Assembly (NCBI RefSeq): GCF_902806685.2
Contig: NC_048545.1
Location: 5,815,852-5,879,851 of the forward strand
DNA from: Maniola hyperantus
Taxonomy: Eukaryota > Arthropoda > Insecta > Lepidoptera > Nymphalidae
Direction of reading: 5' to 3'
Length of the DNA stretch: 64,000 bases
Shown: positions 46,172-56,304 of the stretch, one piece after another
How the letters are laid out: each line of letters starts with the position of its first letter
How positions within the stretch are numbered: the stretch's first letter is position 1
Translations under genes and position numbers: made by a program
The notes under the pieces: model-generated
Seen by the model: only the letters and a program-made list of their open reading frames with translations
Told to the model about the DNA's origin: nothing
The model's database searches: none

Positions 46172-46614
46172 ATTATAATAGGTACCTGTAGGTAATTAAA
46201 CGATTCATAACATGCCTAGCTGTTACAACAATGTTGCCCGTTTGTGACAAATTTCCCACAGAGATGGTAGGTACCTACCTAAGACCTAACTATTCAATGC
46301 TAATCGACTTTTAGTCCAACAACTTATTCATCACTCTATTAAGTCACGATGAAGTTAGTATTCTTATCTAACCGTATGAGTTATATTATCTTAGGCACGG
46401 TTTACACAGAACTGGCGAGTGGCGGATACTTGGCGCCGACACAGTCTGACTTGCGCGTTATGCATAGGCTACACCAGTGTCTATCACACGTTAGTACCTA
46501 CCTAGGTAGTTGGTACTAACCTATACTTTAGGTAGCTTCTCGCGAGGCGCACTATATGGGACCCATGCGACATTGTTACCGCACACTGACATAGGGCTAA
46601 TCAGTAATCAGTAC
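46172..46614. other. Intronic DNA, nothing assigned
   Basis: A GC-richer patch at 46405-46480 (GGCACGGTTTACACAGAAC) resembles no listed family. Confidence 0.3.
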
Positions 46615-46720
46615 CTACCCTTATTAAGTATAAATGCGAAAGTGTGTTTTTGTTAGTTTGTTGGTTTGTCCTTCAATCACGGTGCAACTGATTGACGTGA
46701 TTTTTTGCATACGTAAGGTA
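46615..46720 (+). mobile_element. Helitron-like family A, 5' fragment
   Basis: AAGTATAAATGCGAAAGTGTG, TTAGTTTGTTGGTTTGTCC and GTGATTTTTTGCATACG match the 5' part of the variant at 60408 (inverted there). Confidence 0.6.
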
Positions 46721-47105
46721 AAGGTGTACGTAATGTATTAGATAAAGAATGTCTATAAAAATGTTTTATTTTTGTCAACCTATTTAGTCTATATTTTTAC
46801 CATACCTACCTACTAACCTGTACCATCTACCTACATAGGTACCTATGTTCTGAATGAATGGCTGGTTCACATTTATTCCAATTACTGGATTCAGATACTT
46901 ATACATTCCAAGATTTATGAATCAAAATTTCCATTTTTCCAGAATCCAGATGCAATTCATTTCTGTGCTGAGCTGTGCTGGATTGAATCCTTGGACTCGA
47001 CTCCTTTTAGAACAATGTGGACTTTATTACCCCGCGAAGGGTAACCACAGAATTCAAAAAAAGAAAATAGAAATGTTACTACTTAGTATCGGCTATCTTT
47101 ATTTA

Positions 47106-47297
47106 CCTACCAGCTTACCCGGCGAACTTCGTAGCGCCTAACAGTCGATTCTAATTTTTAAAATTTTTCTCTCCGTAAGAACCATCCTCGTACTTCAAAG
47201 AATATTATAAAAAAGAATTAGCGAAATCGGTTCAGCTGTTCTCGAGATTTGCAGATCAGCAACACATTCAGCGATTCATTTTTATATATAGAGACTA
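47106..47297 (+). repeat. Unclassified dispersed repeat, 3' tail-like
   Basis: CCCGGCGAACTTCGTAGCG, CCATCCTCGTACTTCAAAG, GCGAAATCGGTTCAGCTG and a TTCATTTTTATATATAGAGA end. Pattern resembles a lepidopteran interspersed repeat, but only one copy occurs here. Confidence 0.4.
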
Positions 47298-47594
47298 GGT
47301 AGAAGTACACACGAAAAGCATAGTAATTGGTATCGCTTGAACAACTTCTTATATTTAGAAAGAGTATAACTAGCATTCAAGGTAAACTAAATAAAACTGT
47401 AACGATTAGCAAATACGACTGTTTTTACACTAACGAGCATTGATAGTTTTCTACCCATCTGCTTGGCAATCTCACGCTTCTAACAGTTCTGTATTATTCT
47501 GATTTCTGTGGGTAAAACCTTTTTGAATCAAGTTGTTCGAAGGCAGCTTTCGTTCAAGGTTCAACCGCATTATCGCACGTTTTAAATAATTGGA

Positions 47595-47667
47595 GGCCGG
47601 CCATTATATTAAGATTGGGTATAGGCTCTACTTACAAATTACTAGAGAACACCGCCGGCCATTTTGA
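47595..47667 (+). promoter_or_regulatory. Pair of PHO/YY1-like sites
   Basis: GGCCGGCCATTAT (47595-47607) and CCGCCGGCCATTTTGAG (47652-47667) both contain GCCAT in an extended context like Drosophila Pho sites. A Polycomb element in Ubx intron 1 is plausible but is inferred only from motifs. Confidence 0.35.
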
Positions 47668-47964
47668 GACCTTGGACTTTGGTGTAGTTATGCTATTGAA
47701 GGTGGTTTATATATTATGTTATAGCTACTGTTTTTAGGATATTTACCTACTGCAAAACATAAAAGTTTGAAAAGTTGCTTAGATTTTTAACAGAATATAC
47801 CTAGCTTAGTCGATAATAATAATTTTACTTCCGTGATGGAGAATGAAATACTTTTTCATTCACTTTTTTTTATCTCTTTGGAGCCCTTTGATAAATCTAA
47901 AAAATAAAAAAGCCCTATCAACTTAAAAAAATACCTACCGTATACCATTATTAGGTATTTTTAA

Positions 47965-48121
47965 GGCCGATTCTCTTGTACACAATGTCTAAACTACACT
48001 AAATTAACAGTTTTAAATCTTGTGCTATCCTTTACTGCGGGCAAAATTATGAAAGTGATAGTAATAAAATTTGATGTATCATTTTAGTTTAGTTTAGAGA
48101 TAGTGTACAGCGGAATTAGCC
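47965..48121. mobile_element. MITE family G, copy 2, diverged
   Basis: GGCCGATTCTCTTGTACAC left, AGTGTACAGCGGAATTAGCC right, same core order as 11851-12011. The ends are a mixture of the copy 1 and copy 3 versions. Confidence 0.8.
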
Positions 48122-48228
48122 ACATTATTTAGTCGTTTAACCCTAAAATAGGGCGAAATCTCTGAAGGTGAAACACTGCCACAAAGGTCGCCCTGCCAGG
48201 GAATCAAAGCCTCAACAAGTCCGCGCTC

Positions 48229-48324
48229 TTTATTTATTTATTTATTCAGATACAAGTTAGCCCTTCACTGCAATCTCACCTCGTGGTAAGTGGTGAAGTC
48301 TGAGATGGAAGCGGGCTAACTTGA
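48229..48324. repeat. Unclassified repeat with (TTTA)n start
   Basis: A TTTATTTATTTATTTATTCA run, then GATACAAGTTAGCCCTTCAC and GATGGAAGCGGGCTAACTTG, whose GTTAGCCC/GGGCTAAC ends are inverted. Single copy here. Confidence 0.45.
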
Positions 48325-49285
48325 CTCAATGGAGATCCAGCTTTTTACAGAAAATTAAAAGCAGGTTCGTAAGGCTTAAAGCTATAGTCCAGATTTATGT
48401 AACATAAGTATCTAATAATCCGCCGTCTGCTATCCGTTAGCGTCACAAAAGCGTTCGCAGTGCTCGTTTGTCTGCTGTCCACAATATCCGCATAGGTTTG
48501 GTTAAAAAATATATTTCGTTCCCATCCCGGATTCAAGCAAAGATAGGATACCTGCCTATTAAAATATTCCAAATTTCTAAGTTCTGTTTTTAAAGCTTTA
48601 CCTATTCATTTTAAAATTTATGAAAGAACTGGTGAGAACACTAGAGACATCAGACAACACTAAACACTAATAAACTAGAATCCTGAATTACACTTTGTGA
48701 AGTGCAAGTGCAGGTACATTTCACTAGGTATACATTAAGTAGGTACATGTTAAAAATCAAAAACCATAATCAAAATTTATTTATTTTAACCAGTGTCTCT
48801 TATGCTACGTCTGTGACACTGACTCTACCACCAGATCGGAATGTAAATTCACAAATCTGGACCTGCCTTTATCCACAAGGTAGATATGACGATATTGCAA
48901 GTTATGAGCAGAAAGGATTATTCGAACCGAAAAAAAAAGAATTAAGAATCAATTGCACTCGAATTCCAATTGAAAAAAAAAGCTACAATAATAAGCAGGA
49001 CGCATGGTAGGTAGGTACCTACCTTGAATTGAACAAGTAGGTAGTGATTACAATATCTCATTTCCCTTTAATAAAGGAGCATTTAAAATATTTCGCCCCG
49101 AGCGAAATTCAGTCGCCAATTTTGGAACCTGTTTAGAAATTATAGGGTCAGGTAAGGTAAGGTTAGACGCAGGTTGTAACGCCAGCTTGAAAAGTTTGTG
49201 TGATGGAAAGTATTATAAGTATTCCATAATATTATTAAAATTGTATGAATGACTCATTTAACTTTGCGTAGATATGGTAGTTATG
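48325..49285. other. Intronic DNA, nothing assigned
   Basis: Frames at 48345-48572 and 48702-49010 show no recognised domain and no splice context. Treated as non-coding. Confidence 0.4.
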
Positions 49286-49605
49286 GCCGGTGACAGCCTA
49301 GTGGTTAGGACATCGGCCTTCTTTTCGGGAGGTCGGGGCCCAAGGGTTCGATCCCGGGTACAAACCTCTAACTTTTCATAGCTATGTGCGTTTTAAGCAA
49401 TTAAATATCACTTGCTTTATCGGTGAAGGTAAACATCGTTAGGAAACCTGCAAGCCTGAGAGTTCTCCATAATGTTCTCAAAGGTGGGTGAAGTCTGCCA
49501 ATCGGCACTTGACCAGCGTGGCAGACTATGGCCTAAACATTTCTCATTCTGAGAGGAGACTCGTGCTCAGTAGTGGGGCGGCGGTGGGTTGATGAATGGT
49601 ATGGT
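49286..49605 (+). mobile_element. tRNA-derived SINE (family D), full length, plus
   Basis: RNA polymerase III promoter boxes are intact: A-box TAGTGGTTAGGA at 49299-49310 and B-box GGTTCGATCCC at 49345-49355. Body and tail as in the other copies; the tail is short. Best copy for reading the tRNA head. Confidence 0.88.
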
Positions 49606-51787
49606 CAAAGTTGGATTGTGTGTAACAAGGTAAAACAACTGTTGACCTGGTTCGTTAGCCTTATCTGCCAATTTATATGGCGCACCAAAAAGCCTAGCAC
49701 AACTCATGTGGCCCTAGCACCAGAGTGAACTAGAGTGAGGGAACTCTCAGTTTGATCCTGAATCGACGATATGTTAAATATTAGGCTATGGGTGGCGTGA
49801 AATCAAAGAAAAATAGGCGATTCATATGCCACCTAGCGTGAATGTAGATACCATTTGACGCCTGCCTTGTGACGTCGAAGCCTCGACGTATTGTCACAAG
49901 TTTCCCAACTGTCATGAACTGTGCTAGCACCTAAAGGCAGCTTGTGGTGATATTCACAATCATTTCACTAAGTCAAATGCACAGGTTTAGAAGATCATAA
50001 AATCAGCCAATTAAATAATTATTGCTATTGTTGCATTTTGAAATCATGTCCTCCGTGCTAGCCCCCCCAAGCTTTCTTAAGCACATCTATCCATATTTTA
50101 TAATTTTGCGAAGATTTGACACCAAAGAAGATGCTTGCTTACCCGAGTTTAAATTAAATTGAACTTTCTATAGGTAGGTACCTATAGGAAACTTTCAAAA
50201 TATTAGTTAGGAATAACAAACCGCTCTTTATTTAAATTTAATGCTTACAAAATCATATTTTAATATGATACAAATGGGTACAGTTACACTGAGTTACCTA
50301 AACAACTTTTTGTTTCATGTATAATTAGATATATTTCTCTAATTAAGTTGCATTTTAAGTCTTATTCACTGCATCATAAAATTAATCTCCAGTTTATAGT
50401 CATCTTGCTAATTATTCACTTTTGTAAGAAATGAAAAAGTTAACCATAGGTTCCGTACAAAATTATTTATTCATTCCTGAGAGCTAGGCAATAGGTACCT
50501 ACCTACTGAATCAATAAAATAAATAAATTAGTTTAAGAAAAAAAGGATCTATTAATTAACTAGTAAAATAATTCAGATAAAGTTTAATGAAACTAATTAA
50601 GAGGCAGCTCAATTTCATTACCTTCGCACTAGTGCTTTCGAATATCGGATTTTTTCAATACCAGTATTACCTACTACCGGAAAAATAATTTATTAGGTAA
50701 GTATACCTACCTATCTCTACCTACCTGCTTACTTTTAGATGATAAAAGTTGCAACACACTCATACCATAAATATTTGTAGTCCCAAAAATAAACCAAAAG
50801 GTTACGCAACAAAAATTCTGAGAGATCCCTAAAACGCTGCTTGTATGCAAACAATTTCAGCCCGGTGATTTATAAGGAACTACATTTTGCATTTTTCTCA
50901 ACAAAATAATTACACCGGCACATTTATCTTATATTTTTCCACATTTAAATGATTAATCATTTCTGTAATGGTTTAGCAGTAATTAAATTATGATAAAATG
51001 CAAACGATTTTTAAACCTAAGTGCACCTAATCTATCTACTTGAACCGTAGCGTTTTAATTATATTGCTTAGTCATAAATAAGTAGGTAGGTATAAATTCG
51101 TGGTTTTTATTAGGTAATAGGCAAAAGAAAGAGGTTAAAATTAGGTACAAAAAGTTAGATTTAATATGACCATACTTTGGAAGGTATCAGTATCTATCAA
51201 TATCGCGAGCTAAAATCCTGATCAGTAACTATTAAGCTACGGCCACACTTGCGCATAATGATGCAGGGATGCGTCCACGACGACGTTCTATGCAGGTGTA
51301 GTGTGCATGGCGCTATTAAAATCATGGGAGGCGATATAGCTCAATATAAAAATTGAAGAATCACTTTCTCTGAAAAATCGCCCGCGAAATCACTGAGAAA
51401 AAAATTATATTTTCACCTCATGATTTAAAAGTAGCAATAATGTCCATCTCTTGAAGGTACCAATTATCCAAAACACGTCGAAATCGAATTGAAACAGAAT
51501 TTGAAAGCGAGATTGGTTCGAGTCGCAGGCTACGAGTTATTAAGGACAGGATCTCATACGAGCCACATGGGCCACGTCCTTGTATTGTTTTCGCGGTCCG
51601 CGTTGCGTGAACCGGAGTGAAATATGGCCGACAGTCCGACTACTTATTCTGGTTAGTTTTATTTTTTAGGCCGTGTTACTTAATTTTATCAAGTCGCATG
51701 AGTTATGAGTTTCGGGACCACACGCGCGCCGTGTTAATTACGAGTTAGTACCGAATGTATGGTGTTACTACTTACCTACATTCATAT
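49606..51787. other. Unique intronic DNA, nothing assigned
   Basis: Mostly AT-rich. 51470-51760 is GC-richer and repeat-free (GCGGTCCGCGTTGCGTGAAC, ATATGGCCGACAG, CGCGCCGTGTTAATTACG) and is a candidate regulatory element. Short Hox/Exd-like ATGATTAATCATT at 50949. Confidence 0.35.
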
Positions 51788-51949
51788 AGTAGATACGCGA
51801 CAGGTCGGGATGGCAATCAGAGTGCGAGGCGGAAAGACACCCCGCATACCCGCACGTCACCCGCGCTATCCCGCACGGAGTTAGTGCTAGGACTGACCGC
51901 GTGTGCGGGGCGTCCCCACCCCGATTGCCATCTCAACCTGTCGCATACT
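51788..51949. mobile_element. GC-rich palindromic MITE, family E, copy 5
   Basis: ATACGCGACAGGTCGGGATG left; GATTGCCATCTCAACCTGTC right; core CGCGCTATCCCGCACGGAG. The frame at 51755-51985 lies over it. Confidence 0.78.
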
Positions 51950-53359
51950 TTGGGATTGCCTGATTTCATTAAGTCCAAGATTTAATTAAGCTAGAAGTCA
52001 TTAATTTAAGTACCTACATAGTGGTTAACTACCATATCTGCATAGTCTACCTAGGTAAGTAGGTACCTACCTTTTATAATTATTAAAATTACAATTATTT
52101 TTTACCAAAATTTGTTATCCTGTAAAAAAATAACGAAAGAATCTAATTAAATCTGTAAATAACATTCCATTTAGTAATTTAGATTAGGTAGATAATAGAT
52201 ATACCTAATTTAGGCTTTGATGAGGCTGGCCTATCCGTGTCGGACAAAAGTTCCATAAAAATTAGGATGGTAAAAAAACTGTAAATGTATATTAGATATT
52301 AAGTAGGAACTATGTGCGTCGCTACCTCATCAAGATAAGAAACAATCAGGTATTGACCTGCATTCCTATTTATAATAATAGGTATCTAATTAAGGTTCAT
52401 TCATGAGCTTACCTATCCATAAAACTAAAATTTTCCCAACTTTATCGCGTTGACTGGTAGGTAGGTCTTAAATAATATATCTAGATAGTAATAAATTATT
52501 CTAATTAGAATTTCTAGCCCAAAGAAATTTTAGTGCTAATAAAGCCAGTTTTATTTATTTATATTTTAGTAGTAAATGAGATGTGTAAATACTATTATTC
52601 AACTATAATTATGTTGCAAATGGTAATTAAGTTGATACTTAAATGAATCAAATTGATAAATACTTAACTGGTTAAGTGCTAGCAAAATAGAGTACAAGGT
52701 AGAGTTTCTAACAGTCAAAGGGTAAAAGTTCCTAAAAGTTTTTTTTTTATTTGAATAGATATAAGTATCTACTTACCTATGTAGCATTAAAAAGTTTCTA
52801 TACCTGTGCCCTTATGGTTTATTTTTAAAATGGTTATGATATACAGACAAACGGAAAGACTGACAGTTAGATGGACTAGACGAATACCTACCTTGTTTTA
52901 CTACAGAATACGGAACCCTAAAAACGTCAAAATCAACGATACCTAAAATAATATTTAAGTAACCAATTGGACTTTTGCTTCTTGTAAGATACCTAAGTCA
53001 AAATCGAGTTGCAAATCAAGATGAAAATTCATGCAAAGTCTTTTCCATTAAACTTAGTCTCAACAGTCAACTTAGCTGAATGGTAAAGTCAACATAATCA
53101 AAAAAATCTAGGTATTATTAATTTTATTAATAAAATAATGTTTTTAGCATTTGCTTGTTATCTTTTATTTATTTACGAACTATTACCAATAAACAACTAC
53201 AATTTGGAAAAAAAGCTAAGTAGGTAGGAACCTATCATTCTGCAATTTCTTTTACACTCGACTCTTCCAAAAGGAGGGTAGGTAGGTACTGTATTGTCTT
53301 CTAATGTCAAGTTCATCAAAAAATTTGCGTGAGCGAATATTAGCCAGCATTTGAAACCA
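51950..53359. other. AT-rich intronic DNA with a family C scrap
   Basis: Only 52840-52925 (GGAAAGACTGACAGTTAGATG to GAATACGGAACCCTAAAAA) is recognisable, as a degraded family C end. Confidence 0.4.
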
Positions 53360-53370
53360 GAGTTAATAAT

Positions 53371-53693
53371 CATCATCATCATCATCATGATCAATCCATC
53401 GCCAACTTACTACAGAGCACGGGTCTCCTCTCAGATTGAAGGGTTTTGGCCATAGTCTACCACGTTGGCCATGTGCGGATTGGCAGACTTCACACACCTT
53501 TGAGAACATTGTAGAGAACTCTCAGGCATGCAGATTTCCTCACGATGTTTTTCTTCACCGCTAAAGCAAGTGATATTTAATTAGGTACTTAAAACGCACA
53601 TAGCTCCTACAAGTTGGGAGTGCATGCCCGGGATCGAAACCCCGACCTCCGATTAGGAGGCGGACGTTCTAACCACTAGGCTATCACAGCTTT
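53371..53693 (-). mobile_element. tRNA-derived SINE (family D) with target duplication
   Basis: Full-length copy flanked by the 11-bp direct repeat GAGTTAATAAT (53360-53370 and 53694-53704). The tRNA-like head is the complement of TTCTAACCACTAGGCTATCA; the (ATG)n tail faces left. This fixes the boundaries of the family and shows target-primed insertion. Confidence 0.92.
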
Positions 53694-54741
53694 GAGTTAA
53701 TAATAATGCGCCCAAACTAGACCGGGCCATTGACCCGGGCGGGCGGCCGGCGCGCGCGCTCCCGCTACGGAGGGCTCTAAAATGCTGCACCGGTACCAAA
53801 CTGGTAGCATGCTTTCTAGACTGGAGAATTTAGTGAAAAATTCACCTAGCCTAGAACAAATTCCAACAAAAGTCCTTTGGATGGTTTTTGGATTTCCTAG
53901 GTGTATTCATGAATAGAAAAAAAAGTTTACCAAAATCCAGATAGCCTAATGCGTCAATGGATAATTTTGGAAAAGTCGTTTAAAGTAAAACAACTAATTA
54001 GATACCTAATCAAAACTAAGACTAGATCTTAGTTCAATTGAGTAACTCATTGGTACTTAGTAATATGAAAAAAGAACCACCAGAGGTGGTTTATTTTCCA
54101 GATGGTCGCCGCCACTAACATTATAAGCACAGGAGTTTTGCTAATTTCTCGTAGTAGCTATATCGACCCGTCCATTCGTTCATTTTATGACAACATACAA
54201 ATTAAACTTTTAGATATGGGTCCCGATGCATGACATCAAGTTAAAATTGCATTACAATTACCGTTGAAATCTGACCACCAATAAAAGCAAAATGGATAGC
54301 AAGTCAGGGTTCGTTAACTCTGGACCAAAATTTTTACAATAGGAACAGTAATCACACATACCTATATGAATACTGATTTGTGCAACTTACTACTTCGTTT
54401 GTTATTGTCATTAACGGTAACCGTAACTTTAACCACCTGTCATGCAACTGAACCTCAGGTCATACATACCTAAACTAACACAGTGGTGCTACATGAGTTA
54501 AATCTTACAGCGATTTATTTACATCTAATTTTTTTTGTGGAAAACTAACCAATTTTCGCTACTTCGGTTCTAACTATGGATGAAATATCTATTTAAAATA
54601 AATTAAAATTAGTTCAAACTAATACAATTTTTTTAATAGATATATTCCTTGTGCTACTACTACTAATGATAGTGCTACTTTAGTCATGTCAATAATTTGG
54701 AGATTGCATTCTACGGAATACAAATCTCTAAATTTGCATTC
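53694..54741. other. Intronic DNA with a very GC-rich patch
   Basis: 53710-53800 is extremely GC-rich (GGGCCATTGACCCGGGCGGG, GGCCGGCGCGCGCGCTCCC) in otherwise AT-rich DNA. The rest shows no feature. Confidence 0.4.
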
Positions 54742-54825
54742 AGGCGGCGCAAGACCGTGGCGTGTGCAAGCAAGAGACCTATGTCCAGCAGTGGATGTCT
54801 ATCAGTTGATAATGACGATGATAAT
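54742..54825 (+). pseudogene. LINE 3'-end scrap
   Basis: A frame reads QDRGVCKQETYVQQWMSIS and then a GATGACGATGAT-like tail. The DRGV...QETYVQQW pattern ends a common lepidopteran non-LTR retrotransposon protein. The 66-residue frame at 54697-54897 is another phase of this scrap. Confidence 0.65.
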
Positions 54826-55838
54826 TCAACCGAATTAGAGATACTGCCAGTAGATAAGAGTAAGTATACTGGGAAAGAGAAAGGTTTAATTACGTAGTAA
54901 GTGAACATTAATTGTGAGTATTTAATCAAACCTTCTATATAGAGATAAAAATAAAATAAAAAATGTTGTAATACCTAATAGATACTTAATCATGATACTA
55001 AATCCTCAATATCCAGAATAGATCATTATACCTATTATAGGTACTTATTTATAATATTCAAGCTCGTTGATATTTCTAATATACTAGTAATTTTAGTAGA
55101 CCGTGCCTGAACGGATAAAATGGCCTAAGAACAAAAGGAAATACCTACTAAGTACCTACATCAAAATAACATTATTTATTGATTACTTATTTTATTCTTA
55201 AACTCGTTGCTTATTTAATTTTTTTATCCTTCACCTTATTACTTACTATTTATCAATTTGTTTAGTTAATTAACTTCAACCATAATAAATTATTAAATTT
55301 TACTACACCACAATAAAGTTTGAATGACACTCAAATCTGTCACACTAATAAGGTGTTAACGAGGGTCGTTCGTTTTATGAGATTTTTATTGGTACTTAAG
55401 CTGCGAGCCAATGCGCTACCTGCGTTCCGTTCTTACTGGTATCTTATTAGAACGGCCGACCCTATAAGAATCATGAACATTTTCTGCCTATAAAACTTGC
55501 ATTCAATTAGCATTTCTCGTACATTTTACATAATTTATCAGATACTTTTGATACTATAGCAATAAAATAAATGGGGATACTGATGAGATAAGCGTCATTT
55601 TAGAGCTTTCTACAAGTAAGTAGATAAGCAACTCTATGGTCATTTCGATTTACCGTTAATTAATTTCTTTTCGCTTGGATGTGAATAAATAACTATATTT
55701 TCTGTTCAGTTGAACTTATAAGACTAATTGAAACTCTTAGGCATTTTTTATAAGAAAATTTTCAGCGGAGCTTTTGATAAATTTTACCTTATTTGATAAA
55801 ATGGAATTGTGTAGTAGGGTAAAAGTATCTAGGTAAGA
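54826..55838. other. Intron 1 proximal to Ubx exon 1
   Basis: Repeat-free and AT-rich. A patch at 55350-55450 combines TTTTATGAGATTTTTATTGG, which has posterior-Hox/Caudal-like sites, with GCGAGCCAATGCGC, and is a candidate enhancer close to the exon. Confidence 0.35.
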
Positions 55839-55848
55839 ACTTACCTGC
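55839..55848 (-). other. Ubx exon 1 splice donor
   Basis: Read on the minus strand the junction is GCAG|GTAAGTTC, a near-perfect U1 site. It breaks the codon after Ala153 in phase 1, consistent with the Gly that follows MAIA in insect Ubx proteins. Downstream of the GT the frame runs on for 18 codons to a stop, so read-through would give a truncated, homeodomain-less protein. Confidence 0.9.
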
Positions 55849-56304
55849 TATGGCCATCCAAGGATAGAATGTGTGGTTGGTAGGCTGGTGTTGGACAGGT
55901 TGTGCAGAAGCCGCGGCTCCGGGCAGGGCACACTGGTTCCCCCAGGGGAGGCCTCGTCCCGGACTCGACGACTCACTGTACCGCGCCTCAGGCGTGCACG
56001 CTGCCGGCCTCACGAGCGCCCCGAGAGTCGAACCCCACGCCTCCTTCCCACCGTAACCGTTCTGTTGCTCTCCACCCGGCTTTGAGCAGTCGGCCTTAGC
56101 ATACTGCTGCTCCCCTGCATATATCTTGCAGGCTGCCGCCACCGAGGCGTCGTACGGGGAGTCCTGCGGCCGCGGCTGGTGCAGCGCGTGCGGCTGGGCG
56201 TAGGTCAGGCCCAAGGGGAAGCCGCGGTACTGGTCGCCGCCGCCGCCGCCCTGGTGCACCCCGTGGGCGCCATAGAAGCCGCCCTGCTCGAAGTAGGAGT
56301 TCAT
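55845..56304 (-). CDS. Ubx: Ultrabithorax, first coding exon (partial gene)
   Basis: Hox transcription factor that specifies posterior thoracic and anterior abdominal segments, including hindwing identity in insects; acts in the nucleus. This exon encodes 153 full residues plus the first base of the next codon. It begins MNSYFEQ, the conserved Ubx N-terminus. Next come a Gly-rich stretch (about 16-23), a YRGFPLGL block (26-33), QDSPYDASVAAACKIY (47-62), VRPAACTPEARYS (98-110), and the Exd-binding hexapeptide FYPWM (146-150) followed by AIA. The exon ends at CAG|GTAAGT, where insect Ubx exon 1 normally stops, just after the hexapeptide. The start is the ATG at 56304 with A at -3; the open frame extends 8 codons further upstream only to a GTG, so no upstream in-frame ATG competes. 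The homeodomain and any micro-exons lie outside or were not recognised. The exon is GC-rich compared with its surroundings. Shorter than Drosophila Ubx exon 1 because glycine runs are fewer. Confidence 0.97.

Larger units (their letters stand above)
1..55844 (-). other. Ubx intron 1 (partial, runs off the left edge)
   Basis: Starts at the exon 1 donor and reaches the window edge with no recognisable Ubx homeodomain exon, so the intron is at least 55.8 kb unless an unrecognised micro-exon lies within. A long first intron carrying regulatory DNA is normal for insect Ubx (the abx/bx region in Drosophila). Inference: the next exons and Antp lie further left, while abd-A lies to the right of the window. 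Confidence 0.75.

Noticed and set aside
1..55844. Ubx homeodomain exon or micro-exons
   Set aside because: No minus-strand sequence resembling the homeodomain (such as KIWFQNRRMK) was recognised; micro-exons are too short to call without transcript data.
55871..56099. Plus-strand frames over Ubx exon 1
   Set aside because: Shadows of the GC-rich Ubx coding sequence on the other strand.
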